In this document: positions 1 to 9,428 of the stretch, piece by piece
Numbering within the stretch: the first letter of the stretch is position 1
How the letters are laid out: each line of letters begins with the position of its first letter
Assembly: GCA_039944535.1 (NCBI GenBank)
Contig: JBDUYP010000004.1
Coordinates: 310,001 to 374,000 of the forward strand
Direction: 5' to 3'
Length of the DNA stretch: 64,000 bases
Origin: JAMZMI01 sp039944535
GTDB lineage: Bacteria > Bacteroidota > Bacteroidia > Cytophagales > Cyclobacteriaceae
Made by a program: the position numbers and the translations under genes
The notes under the pieces: model-generated
What the model was told of the DNA's origin: nothing
Databases searched by the model: none
Seen by the model: the letters and a program-made list of their open reading frames with translations, nothing else

Positions 1-299
1 GTCAAATTGCCATGCATAATCATAGTCGTAAAGGCCAGTTGCTGAATTGAAAGCATCGCCCATAGTTCCTGAGAAATATCTAAGCCAGCCAGGTTTCATG
101 CTATCTACAGCTGCTATAAAATCGGGATGAGAATAGCTCCATACTTTATCTGCTATTCGCACATTGAAACCACTCGCTCCTTTGATCAAACTATGTCCTC
201 CCTCATCAGATAAACTGATGACAGGCTGGCTTTCATTTTGCGGGGTGCACCCCATTGCAATGAAGCATAATAGTAAACCGAAAATTTTGAGGTTATTCA
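1..299 (-). CDS. N-terminal part of a lipoprotein, possible glycoside hydrolase (cut by window edge)
   Basis: Only the first 99 or so residues are present; the gene runs off the left edge. It starts at ATG 299 with a short hydrophobic leader ending in a lipobox (AMGC, Cys about 18), so the product should be a lipoprotein. After the leader comes a stretch with W-S-Y-S-H-P-D and then K-P-G-W-L-R-Y-F-S-G-T, followed by a tyrosine-rich segment. The L-R-Y-x-x-G-T pattern resembles the first strand of clan GH-A enzymes such as GH39, GH51 and GH79, where L-R-Y-P-G-G is common, but the fragment is too short for a family call. It overlaps the upstream sulfatase by 7 nt and is therefore the last visible member of the minus-strand PUL operon. 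Confidence 0.7.
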
Positions 300-1705
300 T
301 AGCTGTGTATTAGTTTTCTTATTTTCCCTATTTGGCTTGTCACATCCCATTCCGCGATCTTCTTTAACCACATGGTTCTGGCCGAATCACTTTCGGAGAA
401 TTGCCCCTGATCCCTGGTATCTATTACCCAGTCATCTAGCAGATCACGCATTTTGTTCAGTGTGGCTATATGCTCTGCTGAAGACGCCAAATTGTGTAAT
501 TCATGAGGATCGGCTATTACATCGTACAGCTCTTCAACTGGTTTACCGGGTTGTAAAAATTTCAGCTGATCCTGATTGAGTTGACCTTTATCCGCCAGTT
601 CCTGCATCAGCATCCACATGGGATAATAAGCCTGTTTGTATTTGTTGGGCTGCATATAGGGCAATTCCGGCTTGTAGTTTCTAATGTATTTATAACGCTT
701 GCCACGGACAGCCCGCACACGTTCATCGGACTCATCACACCGATCTCTGGCGGCATAAATGTAATCACGAGGGTCAGCATCCATAAAGTTATTTCCTTGC
801 ATAGCAGAAGGGATGTCCAACCCTGCCAGACCCAGAGACGTTGGCAATAAGTCTATACCACTTATCATTTGATCACTCACGCTTCCGCCTTTCTGGTTAG
901 GTTTCTTAATGATTAGAGGAATATGTAAGCCCGGATCATAGAGCCACTGCTTTCCACGGATGTGGTTTCTTCCATGATCTCCAAAAAGCATGACAATTGT
1001 ATTTTTATCCAAACCATCTCGCTTTAGTTTTTGCATGACCTCTCCTACCATGTTATCTAAGAGCATTGCTTTGGTGAGGTATTGAGCCCAGTCCAGTCTG
1101 GCCACCGGATGATCCGGGTAATATGGTGGCAAATGCACAGAATCAGGATCTACCAACAGTGTATCGGGCATTTTATACAGCATCCGGTGCACCGGAGCGA
1201 AATTGACCTGAGCATAAAATGGTTGGTTGGTTTTCAGTGAGTCCCAGTGCTTTGACTGAAATAGCTCACCGTGATCAAAATTCAAATCTTTTTTGCCTGT
1301 ACCCTTGAAGTTATCAAAGCCGTGTTTGATGTTGGCAGTGAAGTATCCATATTGGGCAAACCACTCCGGAGCTGTTTTGACTGAATCGGGCAAGGTGAAT
1401 CCGTCACCCCTATGACTTCTATGATGGTGAGCACCTATGGTAGTTTGGTACATTCCAGTCATGAAAGCAGATCTGCTGGGCGAACAAACAGGCGCACTCG
1501 TAAAAGCATGTGTATATACGGTTCCTTCCTGTGCAATCTGATCAATATTGGGAGTATGCAGGTCGGTATTGCCATAGCAACTCAGATCGGGGCTAAAGTC
1601 TTCTATGACCAACCAAAGTATATTGAGTTCAGACTTTTGTTCCTCCGTTTGTTGCTCACAGCCAACTAAGGCCAAAACTAGTAATATGGTGAGCAGGCGT
1701 TTCAT
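293..1705 (-). CDS. Family S1 sulfatase, lipoprotein (heparan N-sulfatase-like group)
   Basis: 470-residue formylglycine-dependent sulfatase expected to remove sulfate esters from oligosaccharides. A lipobox (LVGC, Cys16) predicts a lipoprotein. The catalytic motif C-S-P-S-R begins at Cys74, which must be converted to formylglycine. A G-D-H-G motif in the middle supplies metal-binding residues. The first metal site is unusual: most relatives here read D-D-L-G, while this one reads E-D-F-S, as in the N-sulfoglucosamine sulfohydrolase branch. The T-T-I-G-A-H-H-H segment after the active site also fits that branch. Its ATG overlaps the stop of the upstream sulfatase by 4 nt (ATGA), so the two are translationally coupled. 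It is the only one of the seven sulfatases without a look-alike in this window. The real substrate cannot be read from the sequence. Confidence 0.93.
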   Translation of the reverse strand: MKRLLTILLVLALVGCEQQTEEQKSELNILWLVIEDFSPDLSCYGNTDLHTPNIDQIAQEGTVYTHAFTSAPVCSPSRSAFMTGMYQTTIGAHHHRSHRGDGFTLPDSVKTAPEWFAQYGYFTANIKHGFDNFKGTGKKDLNFDHGELFQSKHWDSLKTNQPFYAQVNFAPVHRMLYKMPDTLLVDPDSVHLPPYYPDHPVARLDWAQYLTKAMLLDNMVGEVMQKLKRDGLDKNTIVMLFGDHGRNHIRGKQWLYDPGLHIPLIIKKPNQKGGSVSDQMISGIDLLPTSLGLAGLDIPSAMQGNNFMDADPRDYIYAARDRCDESDERVRAVRGKRYKYIRNYKPELPYMQPNKYKQAYYPMWMLMQELADKGQLNQDQLKFLQPGKPVEELYDVIADPHELHNLASSAEHIATLNKMRDLLDDWVIDTRDQGQFSESDSARTMWLKKIAEWDVTSQIGKIRKLIHSYE

Positions 1706-3165
1706 TTGATGTCTCCTTTTTTAGCAATCATTTTCCTTTCAAAGTCAGCATCATACGCCTCATTAATCTTTAAATCAAACGGGGCATTCTGCTCCTTGCG
1801 CCAGGTATTGAGTTCGGCTATGAGTTTTTGGGCTATTAGCGGATTCTTAGACGCAACATCAGTAGTCTCTCCTGGATCATTCTCAATATCATAAAGCAAA
1901 TATTGATCATCTTCGAGATAGTGGTGAAGCTTCCATTTTCCTTGTAGGATTACAGAACCAGGACGTGTTCTAAACAATGGGTCTCTGGCCTCATCCTGAT
2001 ACCCTTTATAATTCTGTAAGTAGATGGGGAAATGCCATACAAGATTCCTCTGTGAGAAATCTTGTGTTCTTCCTTGCAGTGTGGGCAAAATGCTCACTCC
2101 ATCGTGAGGTTGCTCAACTGTGATGCCAAACAGATCCAAAAATGTGGCATAAATATCCAGGTTGACAGTTGGAGTTTGAGTGGTTACATTCTGTGCTGTG
2201 ACACCCGGCCATCTCACTACAAACGGAACTTTTAATCCTCCTTGAAAATAAGATCCCTTACCCGCCCTGGCTGGTGCCTGACTAGATATAGCTGCAATAC
2301 CACCATTGTCAGAGGTGAAAATGACCATCGTGTTTTCGGTGAGGTTCAATGAATCCAACGCATTGAGCAATCGGCCAATATTTTGATCTAAGCCATGAAC
2401 CATAGCCGCATATTTTGCCTGAGCTTTGGATTGATAGATAGGGTTGGTTTGGTAGGACTCAAACAAATCGGGTCTAGGCAACAGGGGTGTATGCACTGTA
2501 TAATAAGGCATGTAGGCGAAGAAGTTTTCTTCCTTATGATCGGATATGAATGATATTGCTTCACTGGTCAAACGATCAGTCAGGTACTCTCCCTCCGGCC
2601 CATTTGTGATGTTGGGTATGTTGTATGGAGAAAAGTAGCCTCCTTTTCCGGGGTTTCCATTTTTACCACCTGCCACGTTGATGTCTATACCTTGTGTAAG
2701 CGGATCTTCGCCCACATGCCACTTGCCAAAGTTGGCAGTGGTGTATCCTGCTTTTTTGAACAATTCCGGCAAAGTAATCACCTCATCAGTTAAATGAGCC
2801 TTATTCTTCACAGGAATCAGTTTTCTGGTTTTGGTATTGCCTCGTGTAGAAGGACTCACTGTATAAACGCCATGTCTGGGTGTATTTTGTCCACTTAGAA
2901 GGCAGGCTCTGCTAGGAGCACAGTTGGCTGCACCAGCATAAGCATTTACAAACTCCAGTCCCTCACTTTTTAACCTGTCAATATTAGGGGTATGAAACAA
3001 GTTAGGGTTTTTAGACCCCAGATCCATCCACCCCAGATCATCTACATTGACGAGAATGACATTGGGTAGATCCGCATTATTGACCGTGGTATTACATGAA
3101 ATAACAATCAACAACATGGCTGAAGCCAAGAAAACACTAATTTTTAACACATAAACTGACTTCAT
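1702..3165 (-). CDS. Family S1 sulfatase, lipoprotein (type A, paired with 30377-31987)
   Basis: 487-residue sulfatase with a hydrophobic leader and lipobox (VISC, Cys24). The metal-binding D-D-L-G is near residue 42 and the active-site C-A-P-S-R begins at Cys82; a second metal motif (T-S-D-N-G-G) lies in the middle. It shares the run G-x-D-I-N-x-x-G-G and G-G-Y-F-S-P with the sulfatase at 30377-31987 on the far side of the regulator, so the two probably belong to one subfamily. It sits between two other sulfatases, with 4-nt ATGA overlaps at both ends, which argues for coordinated expression in a tight operon. Substrate position is unknown; an algal galactan sulfate is inferred from context. 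Confidence 0.94.
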   Translation of the reverse strand: MKSVYVLKISVFLASAMLLIVISCNTTVNNADLPNVILVNVDDLGWMDLGSKNPNLFHTPNIDRLKSEGLEFVNAYAGAANCAPSRACLLSGQNTPRHGVYTVSPSTRGNTKTRKLIPVKNKAHLTDEVITLPELFKKAGYTTANFGKWHVGEDPLTQGIDINVAGGKNGNPGKGGYFSPYNIPNITNGPEGEYLTDRLTSEAISFISDHKEENFFAYMPYYTVHTPLLPRPDLFESYQTNPIYQSKAQAKYAAMVHGLDQNIGRLLNALDSLNLTENTMVIFTSDNGGIAAISSQAPARAGKGSYFQGGLKVPFVVRWPGVTAQNVTTQTPTVNLDIYATFLDLFGITVEQPHDGVSILPTLQGRTQDFSQRNLVWHFPIYLQNYKGYQDEARDPLFRTRPGSVILQGKWKLHHYLEDDQYLLYDIENDPGETTDVASKNPLIAQKLIAELNTWRKEQNAPFDLKINEAYDADFERKMIAKKGDIK

Positions 3166-4778
3166 AAACCTGTTATTTTTCGAGTAAACCCTTGAGCCTT
3201 CTGTTGCTCTAGCAACTTATCGAGTTGTAATACAATATCCTGATGTTGTAGGTAGAGGTTGTTTTTTTCTTCAGGGTCGACTTCCATGTCAAACAATGTA
3301 CCAGTCGCTTCACCTTCTTTCGGCTGGATGACCGACGGACTGGAAAACCCTCCCGACCCCAAACGCTGGGTGTATTTCCATTTGCCTTTTCTCAAAGAAA
3401 AGAAGCCCTGTTGTGAATGATGAATCACGGAGCTTCTGATCGGCTCTTTTACATCTGCCAGATATGCTGGCCACAGATCATAGCTATCTACGCCGATTTT
3501 ATTTGTTAGGGTTGTATTGAGCAGTCCTGCCATTGTAGCTAGCAAATCGGTTGTGCAAATCAACTCGTCTGACTGATGACCAGCAGGTATTACCCCTTCC
3601 CATTGGGCAAAATAAGGTATCCTGTGTCCTCCTTCGTATATATCTGCCTTGCGTCCCCGAAATTGTGCATTTGCATAATGACCGGTTTTTTTGATGTCCG
3701 AAGGTCTCCAGTCAGAACCATTGTCTGAGCTAATGATGATTAGGGTTTCTTGTTCAATTCCGTCGGAATATATCTGATTCACTACTTTCCCAATCATAGC
3801 GTCTACCATGGCTACATAGTCGCCATAACCACTCACATCGGTGGTACCCACAAACTCATCAGCAGGCAACCACGGCAAATGCGGGGCAGGAAGTGGGAGA
3901 TAAAGGAAGAATGGAGCCTCTGTTCGGGCATGTTGATGAATATAATAGATAGCTGAATCAATAACGGTAGGTAATACTTTTTTAAAGTCGAAACTCGGAG
4001 AGATTTTTCCTCTACGCCAAAACATACCTCTCCCTTCCAGCTTTTCCTTTTTACCTTGTGTAAATAGCGTGGGTTCCTCTACTGCATATCCGTTTCGGAT
4101 ATATAAATAAGGACTCATATCCAATGAACCGGGAATGATCAACGAATAATCAAACCCATGATCTGAAGCCCCCCCGGAGATGTATTTCTGATAATCAACA
4201 TTATCATCCGTATTACCCAGATTTGATCCCGTGCGCCAGTAGAGCTCTTCTTCTATTTCCTTTGACTCATCTGTTTTTGGCCAGTCCAAACCCAAGTGCC
4301 ATTTACCGATGCAAGCCGTTTCATATCCATGATCCTTCAAAAAAGTGCCAACTGTGGTTTGGTCTTGCTCAATAAGTGCTGCAGAATAACCTCTTAAAAC
4401 TCCTTTTTGCAGCCTGGTTCTAAAAGCATAGCATCCAGTGAGTAATCCATATCGCGTAGGGGTACAAACAGATGAGTTGGAATGTGCATCGGTAAAATGA
4501 ACACCATTAGACACCACCTTATCCATATTAGGCGTAGCAATTTTAGAATCAGGGTTGAGACTCTTAACATCACCATAGCCCAGATCATCAACCAAAATGT
4601 AAATCACATTGGGTTTAGTCGAATTCTTAAGACCTGCGTCTACTATTTGGTCTTCCCAACTAGACGTAGCTATTGGTGACTCTTCATTTACTTTAGATCC
4701 ATCAGATGCCTGATACCCAATAAATGTTAAAAGAGCTGAACATATTAAAAAGCTAAACAAGTTTTTATAGTTCTTCAT
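3162..4778 (-). CDS. Family S1 sulfatase, secreted (type B, paired with 24251-25768)
   Basis: Sulfatase of 538 residues if started at ATG 4778. That start is preferred because it places a normal signal peptide (MKNYKNLFSFLICSALL) at the N-terminus; the frame stays open to 4850 but the extra 24 residues are highly charged. The active-site motif is C-T-P-T-R (Cys105), a less common variant with Thr in place of Ser at the fourth position. Metal motifs D-D-L-G-Y-G-D (about 64-70) and S-S-D-N-G-S are present. The segment G-F-D-Y-S followed by Y-I-R-N-G-Y matches the paralogue at 24251-25768 (G-F-D-H-S, Y-I-E-N-G-Y). Its stop overlaps the next sulfatase by 4 nt. Upstream is the GH117 remnant, so this gene may have been transcribed behind an intact GH117 in the past. 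Confidence 0.92.
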   Translation of the reverse strand: MKNYKNLFSFLICSALLTFIGYQASDGSKVNEESPIATSSWEDQIVDAGLKNSTKPNVIYILVDDLGYGDVKSLNPDSKIATPNMDKVVSNGVHFTDAHSNSSVCTPTRYGLLTGCYAFRTRLQKGVLRGYSAALIEQDQTTVGTFLKDHGYETACIGKWHLGLDWPKTDESKEIEEELYWRTGSNLGNTDDNVDYQKYISGGASDHGFDYSLIIPGSLDMSPYLYIRNGYAVEEPTLFTQGKKEKLEGRGMFWRRGKISPSFDFKKVLPTVIDSAIYYIHQHARTEAPFFLYLPLPAPHLPWLPADEFVGTTDVSGYGDYVAMVDAMIGKVVNQIYSDGIEQETLIIISSDNGSDWRPSDIKKTGHYANAQFRGRKADIYEGGHRIPYFAQWEGVIPAGHQSDELICTTDLLATMAGLLNTTLTNKIGVDSYDLWPAYLADVKEPIRSSVIHHSQQGFFSLRKGKWKYTQRLGSGGFSSPSVIQPKEGEATGTLFDMEVDPEEKNNLYLQHQDIVLQLDKLLEQQKAQGFTRKITGL

Positions 4779-4887
4779 TCTTGCTCTGATTTCAGAGTAG
4801 TTTGCTTTATTTCGTTTACTTTTTGATTGAGTCTTTTTATCCAAATACATATTACGGCTGAAAGAGTTGATCTATGCAAGACCAATA

Positions 4888-5253
4888 TCAATCGCTTGAC
4901 CATTCTATTTCAAAGTAACCCAATCCGGGTAGTTGCCCTTTATTTTGGGTGATTTCAACTCCCCATAAGGGCATAGCACCTTGTTGGGAATCGGTAAAAG
5001 CTTCGGGGCGATAAAACCCTGCAGCGTATGGGCATTGACCAACATGCCCTATGGTGGAGAAATGCACACCATCGGCAGCATATTGAAGGGTTTTCTTCAA
5101 GTCCCCCGACCCCAAATTAATTAATGCAACGACTCCATCATTACAGGGCCATACCATCACCTCGTACCCAGGTTTAACGAGTGGGTTTGGTGTGTTTTTG
5201 TTGCATGGGTTTAACGCTTCTGTCAAAGTGATTTTTATAAAAAAAGTGATTTG
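4888..5253 (-). pseudogene. C-terminal remnant of a GH117 enzyme (3,6-anhydro-alpha-L-galactosidase family)
   Basis: An open frame of about 120 codons bounded upstream by a TAA at 5254-5256, with no ATG before the GYEVMVWP segment; only a TTG at 5226 is available at the front. The readable protein (N-P-L-V-x-P-G-Y-E-V-M-V-W-P, then L-Q-Y-A-A-D-G-V-H-F and A-A-G-F-Y-R-P-E) closely follows the last third of GH117 enzymes as I remember them (N-P-I-x-N-S-G-H-E-V-x-V-W-P, Q-W-A-E-D-G-I-N-F, A-V-G-F-F-R-P-E). GH117 enzymes normally run to 350-400 residues in a five-bladed propeller, so roughly two thirds, including the catalytic residues, is missing. The simplest reading is a 5' deletion between this remnant and the GH43 gene 33 nt upstream. 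The fragment should have no enzyme activity. Confidence 0.75.
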
Positions 5254-5286
5254 ATTAATTGAAAATATCCTTGTATTCCGCTCATT

Positions 5287-6204
5287 TTAGTCCAGAGTAT
5301 AAATTATTGGTTCTATTGTTCCATCTTCTCTAAAAATCATCTTTTCAAAGCAAGCTGATCTACGAAAGAATGAACCGCCATTTACGTCTCCTCTGTGATA
5401 GAAGAAATACCATTGCCCCTTATACTCCACTACGGAAGCATGATTAGGGGCTTTTGGAGCATTTGGAGCTAGTTCACCCATGAAAGTGGCGTACTGGGGT
5501 AAGGGACTATCAGCCATCCAATATTGAGTTGTTTTACCTGCTCTGGCATGGAAGTAATATTTACCATTTCGTTTAAAAACATGGACAGCTTCATTGACCG
5601 TTTCCTCTGTGAGCCTGACCCACGGGCCATCGAGCTCTACCATATTGTCTTTCAACTTTGCTCCCATAACGTGCCACCCCGGATCACCAATGTCAACCTT
5701 ATGGTCATTGCCGTAGATGTAGGCCTGCCCATCATCATCGACTATCACACAAGGGTCAAATATGGTGGTTATCTTGTGAGCAACAGCTTCTTCCCATGGA
5801 CCCGTTGGGGTACGGCTTTTGGCAACACCAATATGTGTTTTATCAAAAGGAAAATAGAAGTAATACCACCCATTTTTATAAGCTACATCAGCAGCGTTCA
5901 TCTGTCCTCCTGCCCAATCGTACTTTCTAGGCTCAAGTATCACTCCATGATTTGTCCATGACTTCATATCTGTAGTGGATAGGACTACATAATCCTGCAT
6001 GGTGGCAAAAGAAACTGCATCTGGTACGTCCCGAGAAGCATACACATAAAGTGTATCATTAAAAACCTCTGCGGCAGGGTCTGCCGCATAGATAAAGCCC
6101 TCAGACGTATCACTTAGAATAGGATTAATTTGAGCCGAAAGGATTGTATGCAAGCAAACAACAATGATTATTGTACAATACCCTTTTAGCCTTGCTGGTT
6201 TCAT
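5287..6204 (-). CDS. GH43-family glycoside hydrolase
   Basis: 305-residue five-bladed beta-propeller enzyme. ATG 6204 is chosen because it gives a signal peptide (hydrophobic to about residue 23, ending L-S-A-Q); the frame continues to 6390, but that stretch lies inside the upstream GH2 gene and looks non-coding. The three GH43 acidic residues can be placed: general base Asp42 (Y-A-A-D-P), pKa modulator Asp150 (F-D-P-C-V) and general acid Glu205 (N-E-A-V-H-V-F-K-R-N-G-K-Y-Y). GH43 members are usually arabinofuranosidases, xylosidases or galactosidases. In this galactan-type locus a beta- or alpha-galactose-linked substrate is as likely as arabinose. It starts 17 nt after the GH2 stop, so it is co-transcribed. 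The downstream neighbour is the GH117 remnant. Confidence 0.88.
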   Translation of the reverse strand: MKPARLKGYCTIIIVVCLHTILSAQINPILSDTSEGFIYAADPAAEVFNDTLYVYASRDVPDAVSFATMQDYVVLSTTDMKSWTNHGVILEPRKYDWAGGQMNAADVAYKNGWYYFYFPFDKTHIGVAKSRTPTGPWEEAVAHKITTIFDPCVIVDDDGQAYIYGNDHKVDIGDPGWHVMGAKLKDNMVELDGPWVRLTEETVNEAVHVFKRNGKYYFHARAGKTTQYWMADSPLPQYATFMGELAPNAPKAPNHASVVEYKGQWYFFYHRGDVNGGSFFRRSACFEKMIFREDGTIEPIIYTLD

Positions 6205-6221
6205 ATAGTATACCAAGAAAA

Positions 6222-9200
6222 TTATTCGTAGAACCCAAGGACACCAGGCTTGGATGACCAGTCTTTTACTTCGTATCTGTATGACTCTCCTGCCTCTGCT
6301 TTTTCGTTCGAAGTGTAAAACTTGAGCTTGAAAGAGTAGTAGTACTCCTGAGAATGAAGCTTGTATTCGTTGTGGGTATGGGCTCTCCATGAATTATCGC
6401 CACCTACTCCCATCTGTTCATAGTCGATATTCAATACGATATAATCCCTCTTGGTGAGATCAGTCGTGTGTATTGGTTGTTTTTTCACAGCGTTGCTAAA
6501 ATCATCCTTTTCATAATAGGATGCATTGAATGCCAACGTTGGATAGCCACTGATCATCAAGCCATTTCCTGCGTTATCCTGTAGGTTTAACCACCTCACA
6601 TCGGTGCGATAGCCGCCCTCTTGTGGTCTTATATATTGGAAATATAAGTCCTCTACCCCGGAATCATACACTCCCACTTTAGCAGATTGTTTTCTATCTA
6701 TGTAGTTTTCATGAGGTCCTCTACCATACCAAATAGCATGATTCAGATCTCCACTAAGGCCGAGATTTAATCCGACCCTAGGTAACTCAGGAAGTTGTCT
6801 GTTCGGAGCTGTGATATAAGCGTAATCAATTACCATTTCACCATTTTCTCCAATTTCATATTCCAGAAGCAACTGTGCGTCCACATCAGTAAGCAAATAG
6901 TAAGTTTCAACTTTCACAGTACCGCTTTCTGTACGCTTAGCTTCAAAGTGCTCGAGCGTTTTGTTCTTATGAGCGTCTTTCCACACACCCAAACGTGCCA
7001 CCATTTTGTTGCCATAATCATTGTCTGTAGGCACTCGCCAAAAATCTGCCTGCAGGGTTCTTTTCAAGTATTTCTTCTCACCTTTTGATATGTTTTTCAA
7101 ATCCCCGGTGACCTGATCAAAGCTGACCTCAAAATCCCCGGCAACCACGTTGACGATGCTTCCTTCTTTCTTTATGGATACCTTTTCCTCACTTGTCAAT
7201 TTCTTTTGAAGGATTTTCGGTTCGTTGAGCAAGAGTTGTTCTTCCGCAATTTTCACAACTCCTTCCTGAAAAGTCTCAGAGCCGGACATCAACTTCAGGT
7301 TTAAGAAACATTCTTTATCCAACTGAATTGATTGAGCAAACGGAATATTCAAAACGGTACTTGCCCCTGGCTCAAGATCTATTTTCAATTCCCCCTGGTT
7401 GGTGATCGTCCCATTGGCCATCACTTCCCATACGAGTGTCAGGTTGCTGAAATTTCTGAAAGAAAACTCATTGGTAATTTTCACCGTCCCACGTGCCAGG
7501 TCGAAAAGCTCCGCCTTGAAATTTTGATAGACATATCTAACCTCATGAGCATGAGGATTCAACTCACGATCCGGATTTACAATACCATTGATACAGAAGT
7601 TATTATCATTTCTCAGTGAATCAGGACCAAAGTCTCCACCATATGCAAAATACCTCTCTCCTGAATCGGTGAAAGCCTCCATACCCTGATCTACCCAGTC
7701 CCAAATAAATCCTCCTTGTAGTTTTGGGTATGTTTCTATTGCGTCCCAATAGTCCTGCAGGTTGCCAATGCTATTACCCATGGCATGGGCATATTCGCAT
7801 TGGATGAGCGGTCGGTAGTGATAGTTATGCTTGGCGTAGTTTACCATGTCTTCCTCACTCATATACATTGGAGCAAAAATATCGGTATGGCTCTTCAAAT
7901 TGGCCTGCTCGAACTGAACAGGTCTTGTGTCTGCCGCTTTGAGCCAATCGTAAGCCTTCACAAAATTGACACCATCTCCGCACTCATTTCCAAGAGACCA
8001 GATAATGACGGAAGGGTGGTTTTTATCTCGCTCGTACATCCTTTGGATTCGATCCAAATGTGACAATTCCCAGTCGGGATCATTGGCTATGTGTTTGTCT
8101 TCATCATAAGGTTTTTGCTTAGCTGCGCCCAAAGCATGAGACTCAATATTTGCCTCGTTCGCTACGTAAAGTCCATATTTATCACATAGGTCATACCAGT
8201 ATGGGTCGTTAGGATAATGGCTGGTTCTGACAGCATTTATGTTCAATGACTTCATTAATTTGGCGTCTTTTTCCATCAATTCTCTACTGATATAATGTCC
8301 GGCAGCCGGGTCGTGTTCGTGCCTGTTGGCCCCTTTCACCAATACAGCCTTTCCATTGACCAGGAGTTGAGCACCTTTGATTTCCACAGATCGGAATCCG
8401 ACTTTCTTTTTCAGAACTTTTCCAGAACCATAACTAATAATCAAGTCATACAAGTTGGGGATTTCTGCGCTCCAGCGCACGCAGTTGGGTACCTCGGATT
8501 CAAATGTTATGGTGGCTTTTGTTGCTGATTTCACTCTGGCAGTTTTAGAAGATTCGTAAACAACCTTACCAGACAGATCCATCAACTGGATATCCACTGT
8601 TTCGTTTACCTTTTTATCAGAGTTATTTTGGATTTCAACGTCCATTGAAAACTGGCCTTGCTTATAGTCTCCTGACAAACCAGCCCTGATATCAAGGTCA
8701 GATATAAATGTTTTTGGAGTACGGTAGAGATACACATCCCTTTCTACCCCACTCAATCTCCAAAAATCCTGGCATTCCAGAAATGATCCATCAGAAAACC
8801 TAAATACCTGAAAAGCAATCTTGTTTTTGCCTGGTTTCAGAACTTTGGTCAAATCCCACTCTGCCGGAGTTTTTGACCCCTGTGAATATCCTACATATTG
8901 TCCGTTTACCCATAAATAAATGGCCGCCTTTACTGCTCCGAAATGAATAACTGTTCGCTGATCGGTCCAGTCAGAACTCAGGTCAATCTCTCTGATATAC
9001 GAACCCACTGGATTCCAATAATCCGGCAACTCAGGTGGTTCTGGATTTTTAGTAAACTCATACGGATGGTTCAAATAGATAGGAACTCCATAACCTTCCA
9101 TTTCCATGTTTGCAGGGACTTTGATGGATTCCCAATCGGAATAGTCAAAGCTTCTTTCAAAAAAATTGGTGGGACGATCAGCCGGTTTGAATACCCAGCT

Positions 9201-9419
9201 GAATGACCACATGCCATTTAGTGTAAGGTAATTTTCAGAGGATGGAAAACTCAAGTAATCTAAATCCTCTTCTTCGTTAAAAGCAAAGATTTGATCATGA
9301 GGAGGAACCTTATTTACCCCAACTATGGAAGGGTCTTTGAACTCCTCAAAGGTTTGACTAAAAGCAAAACTTAGAGCGAAAAGAAGAAAGGCGATATGTG
9401 CAGAAAATATTTTTTTCAT
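6222..9419 (-). CDS. GH2 beta-galactosidase, LacZ-type
   Basis: 1065-residue exported GH2 enzyme with a signal peptide (ends A-F-S-Q, about residue 22). The order matches LacZ: jelly-roll sugar-binding domain, Ig-like domain, TIM barrel, second Ig-like domain and the large C-terminal beta-sandwich (Bgal_small_N). The acid/base is Glu479 (W-S-L-G-N-E) and the nucleophile is Glu542 (I-Q-C-E-Y-A-H-A-M-G-N-S), close to Glu461 and Glu537 of E. coli LacZ. It should remove terminal beta-linked galactose from oligosaccharides, probably in the periplasm. It lies between a sulfatase (9429) and the GH43 gene with short gaps, which suggests stepwise removal of sulfate and then galactose. No T9SS domain is visible. 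Confidence 0.95.
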   Translation of the reverse strand: MKKIFSAHIAFLLFALSFAFSQTFEEFKDPSIVGVNKVPPHDQIFAFNEEEDLDYLSFPSSENYLTLNGMWSFSWVFKPADRPTNFFERSFDYSDWESIKVPANMEMEGYGVPIYLNHPYEFTKNPEPPELPDYWNPVGSYIREIDLSSDWTDQRTVIHFGAVKAAIYLWVNGQYVGYSQGSKTPAEWDLTKVLKPGKNKIAFQVFRFSDGSFLECQDFWRLSGVERDVYLYRTPKTFISDLDIRAGLSGDYKQGQFSMDVEIQNNSDKKVNETVDIQLMDLSGKVVYESSKTARVKSATKATITFESEVPNCVRWSAEIPNLYDLIISYGSGKVLKKKVGFRSVEIKGAQLLVNGKAVLVKGANRHEHDPAAGHYISRELMEKDAKLMKSLNINAVRTSHYPNDPYWYDLCDKYGLYVANEANIESHALGAAKQKPYDEDKHIANDPDWELSHLDRIQRMYERDKNHPSVIIWSLGNECGDGVNFVKAYDWLKAADTRPVQFEQANLKSHTDIFAPMYMSEEDMVNYAKHNYHYRPLIQCEYAHAMGNSIGNLQDYWDAIETYPKLQGGFIWDWVDQGMEAFTDSGERYFAYGGDFGPDSLRNDNNFCINGIVNPDRELNPHAHEVRYVYQNFKAELFDLARGTVKITNEFSFRNFSNLTLVWEVMANGTITNQGELKIDLEPGASTVLNIPFAQSIQLDKECFLNLKLMSGSETFQEGVVKIAEEQLLLNEPKILQKKLTSEEKVSIKKEGSIVNVVAGDFEVSFDQVTGDLKNISKGEKKYLKRTLQADFWRVPTDNDYGNKMVARLGVWKDAHKNKTLEHFEAKRTESGTVKVETYYLLTDVDAQLLLEYEIGENGEMVIDYAYITAPNRQLPELPRVGLNLGLSGDLNHAIWYGRGPHENYIDRKQSAKVGVYDSGVEDLYFQYIRPQEGGYRTDVRWLNLQDNAGNGLMISGYPTLAFNASYYEKDDFSNAVKKQPIHTTDLTKRDYIVLNIDYEQMGVGGDNSWRAHTHNEYKLHSQEYYYSFKLKFYTSNEKAEAGESYRYEVKDWSSKPGVLGFYE

Positions 9420-9428
9420 AGGGAATGC

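Noticed and set aside
6205..6390. An extended N-terminus for the GH43 gene
   Set aside because: The extra 62 codons sit inside the GH2 coding region, are rich in Arg and Ser with no signal peptide, while ATG 6204 gives one.
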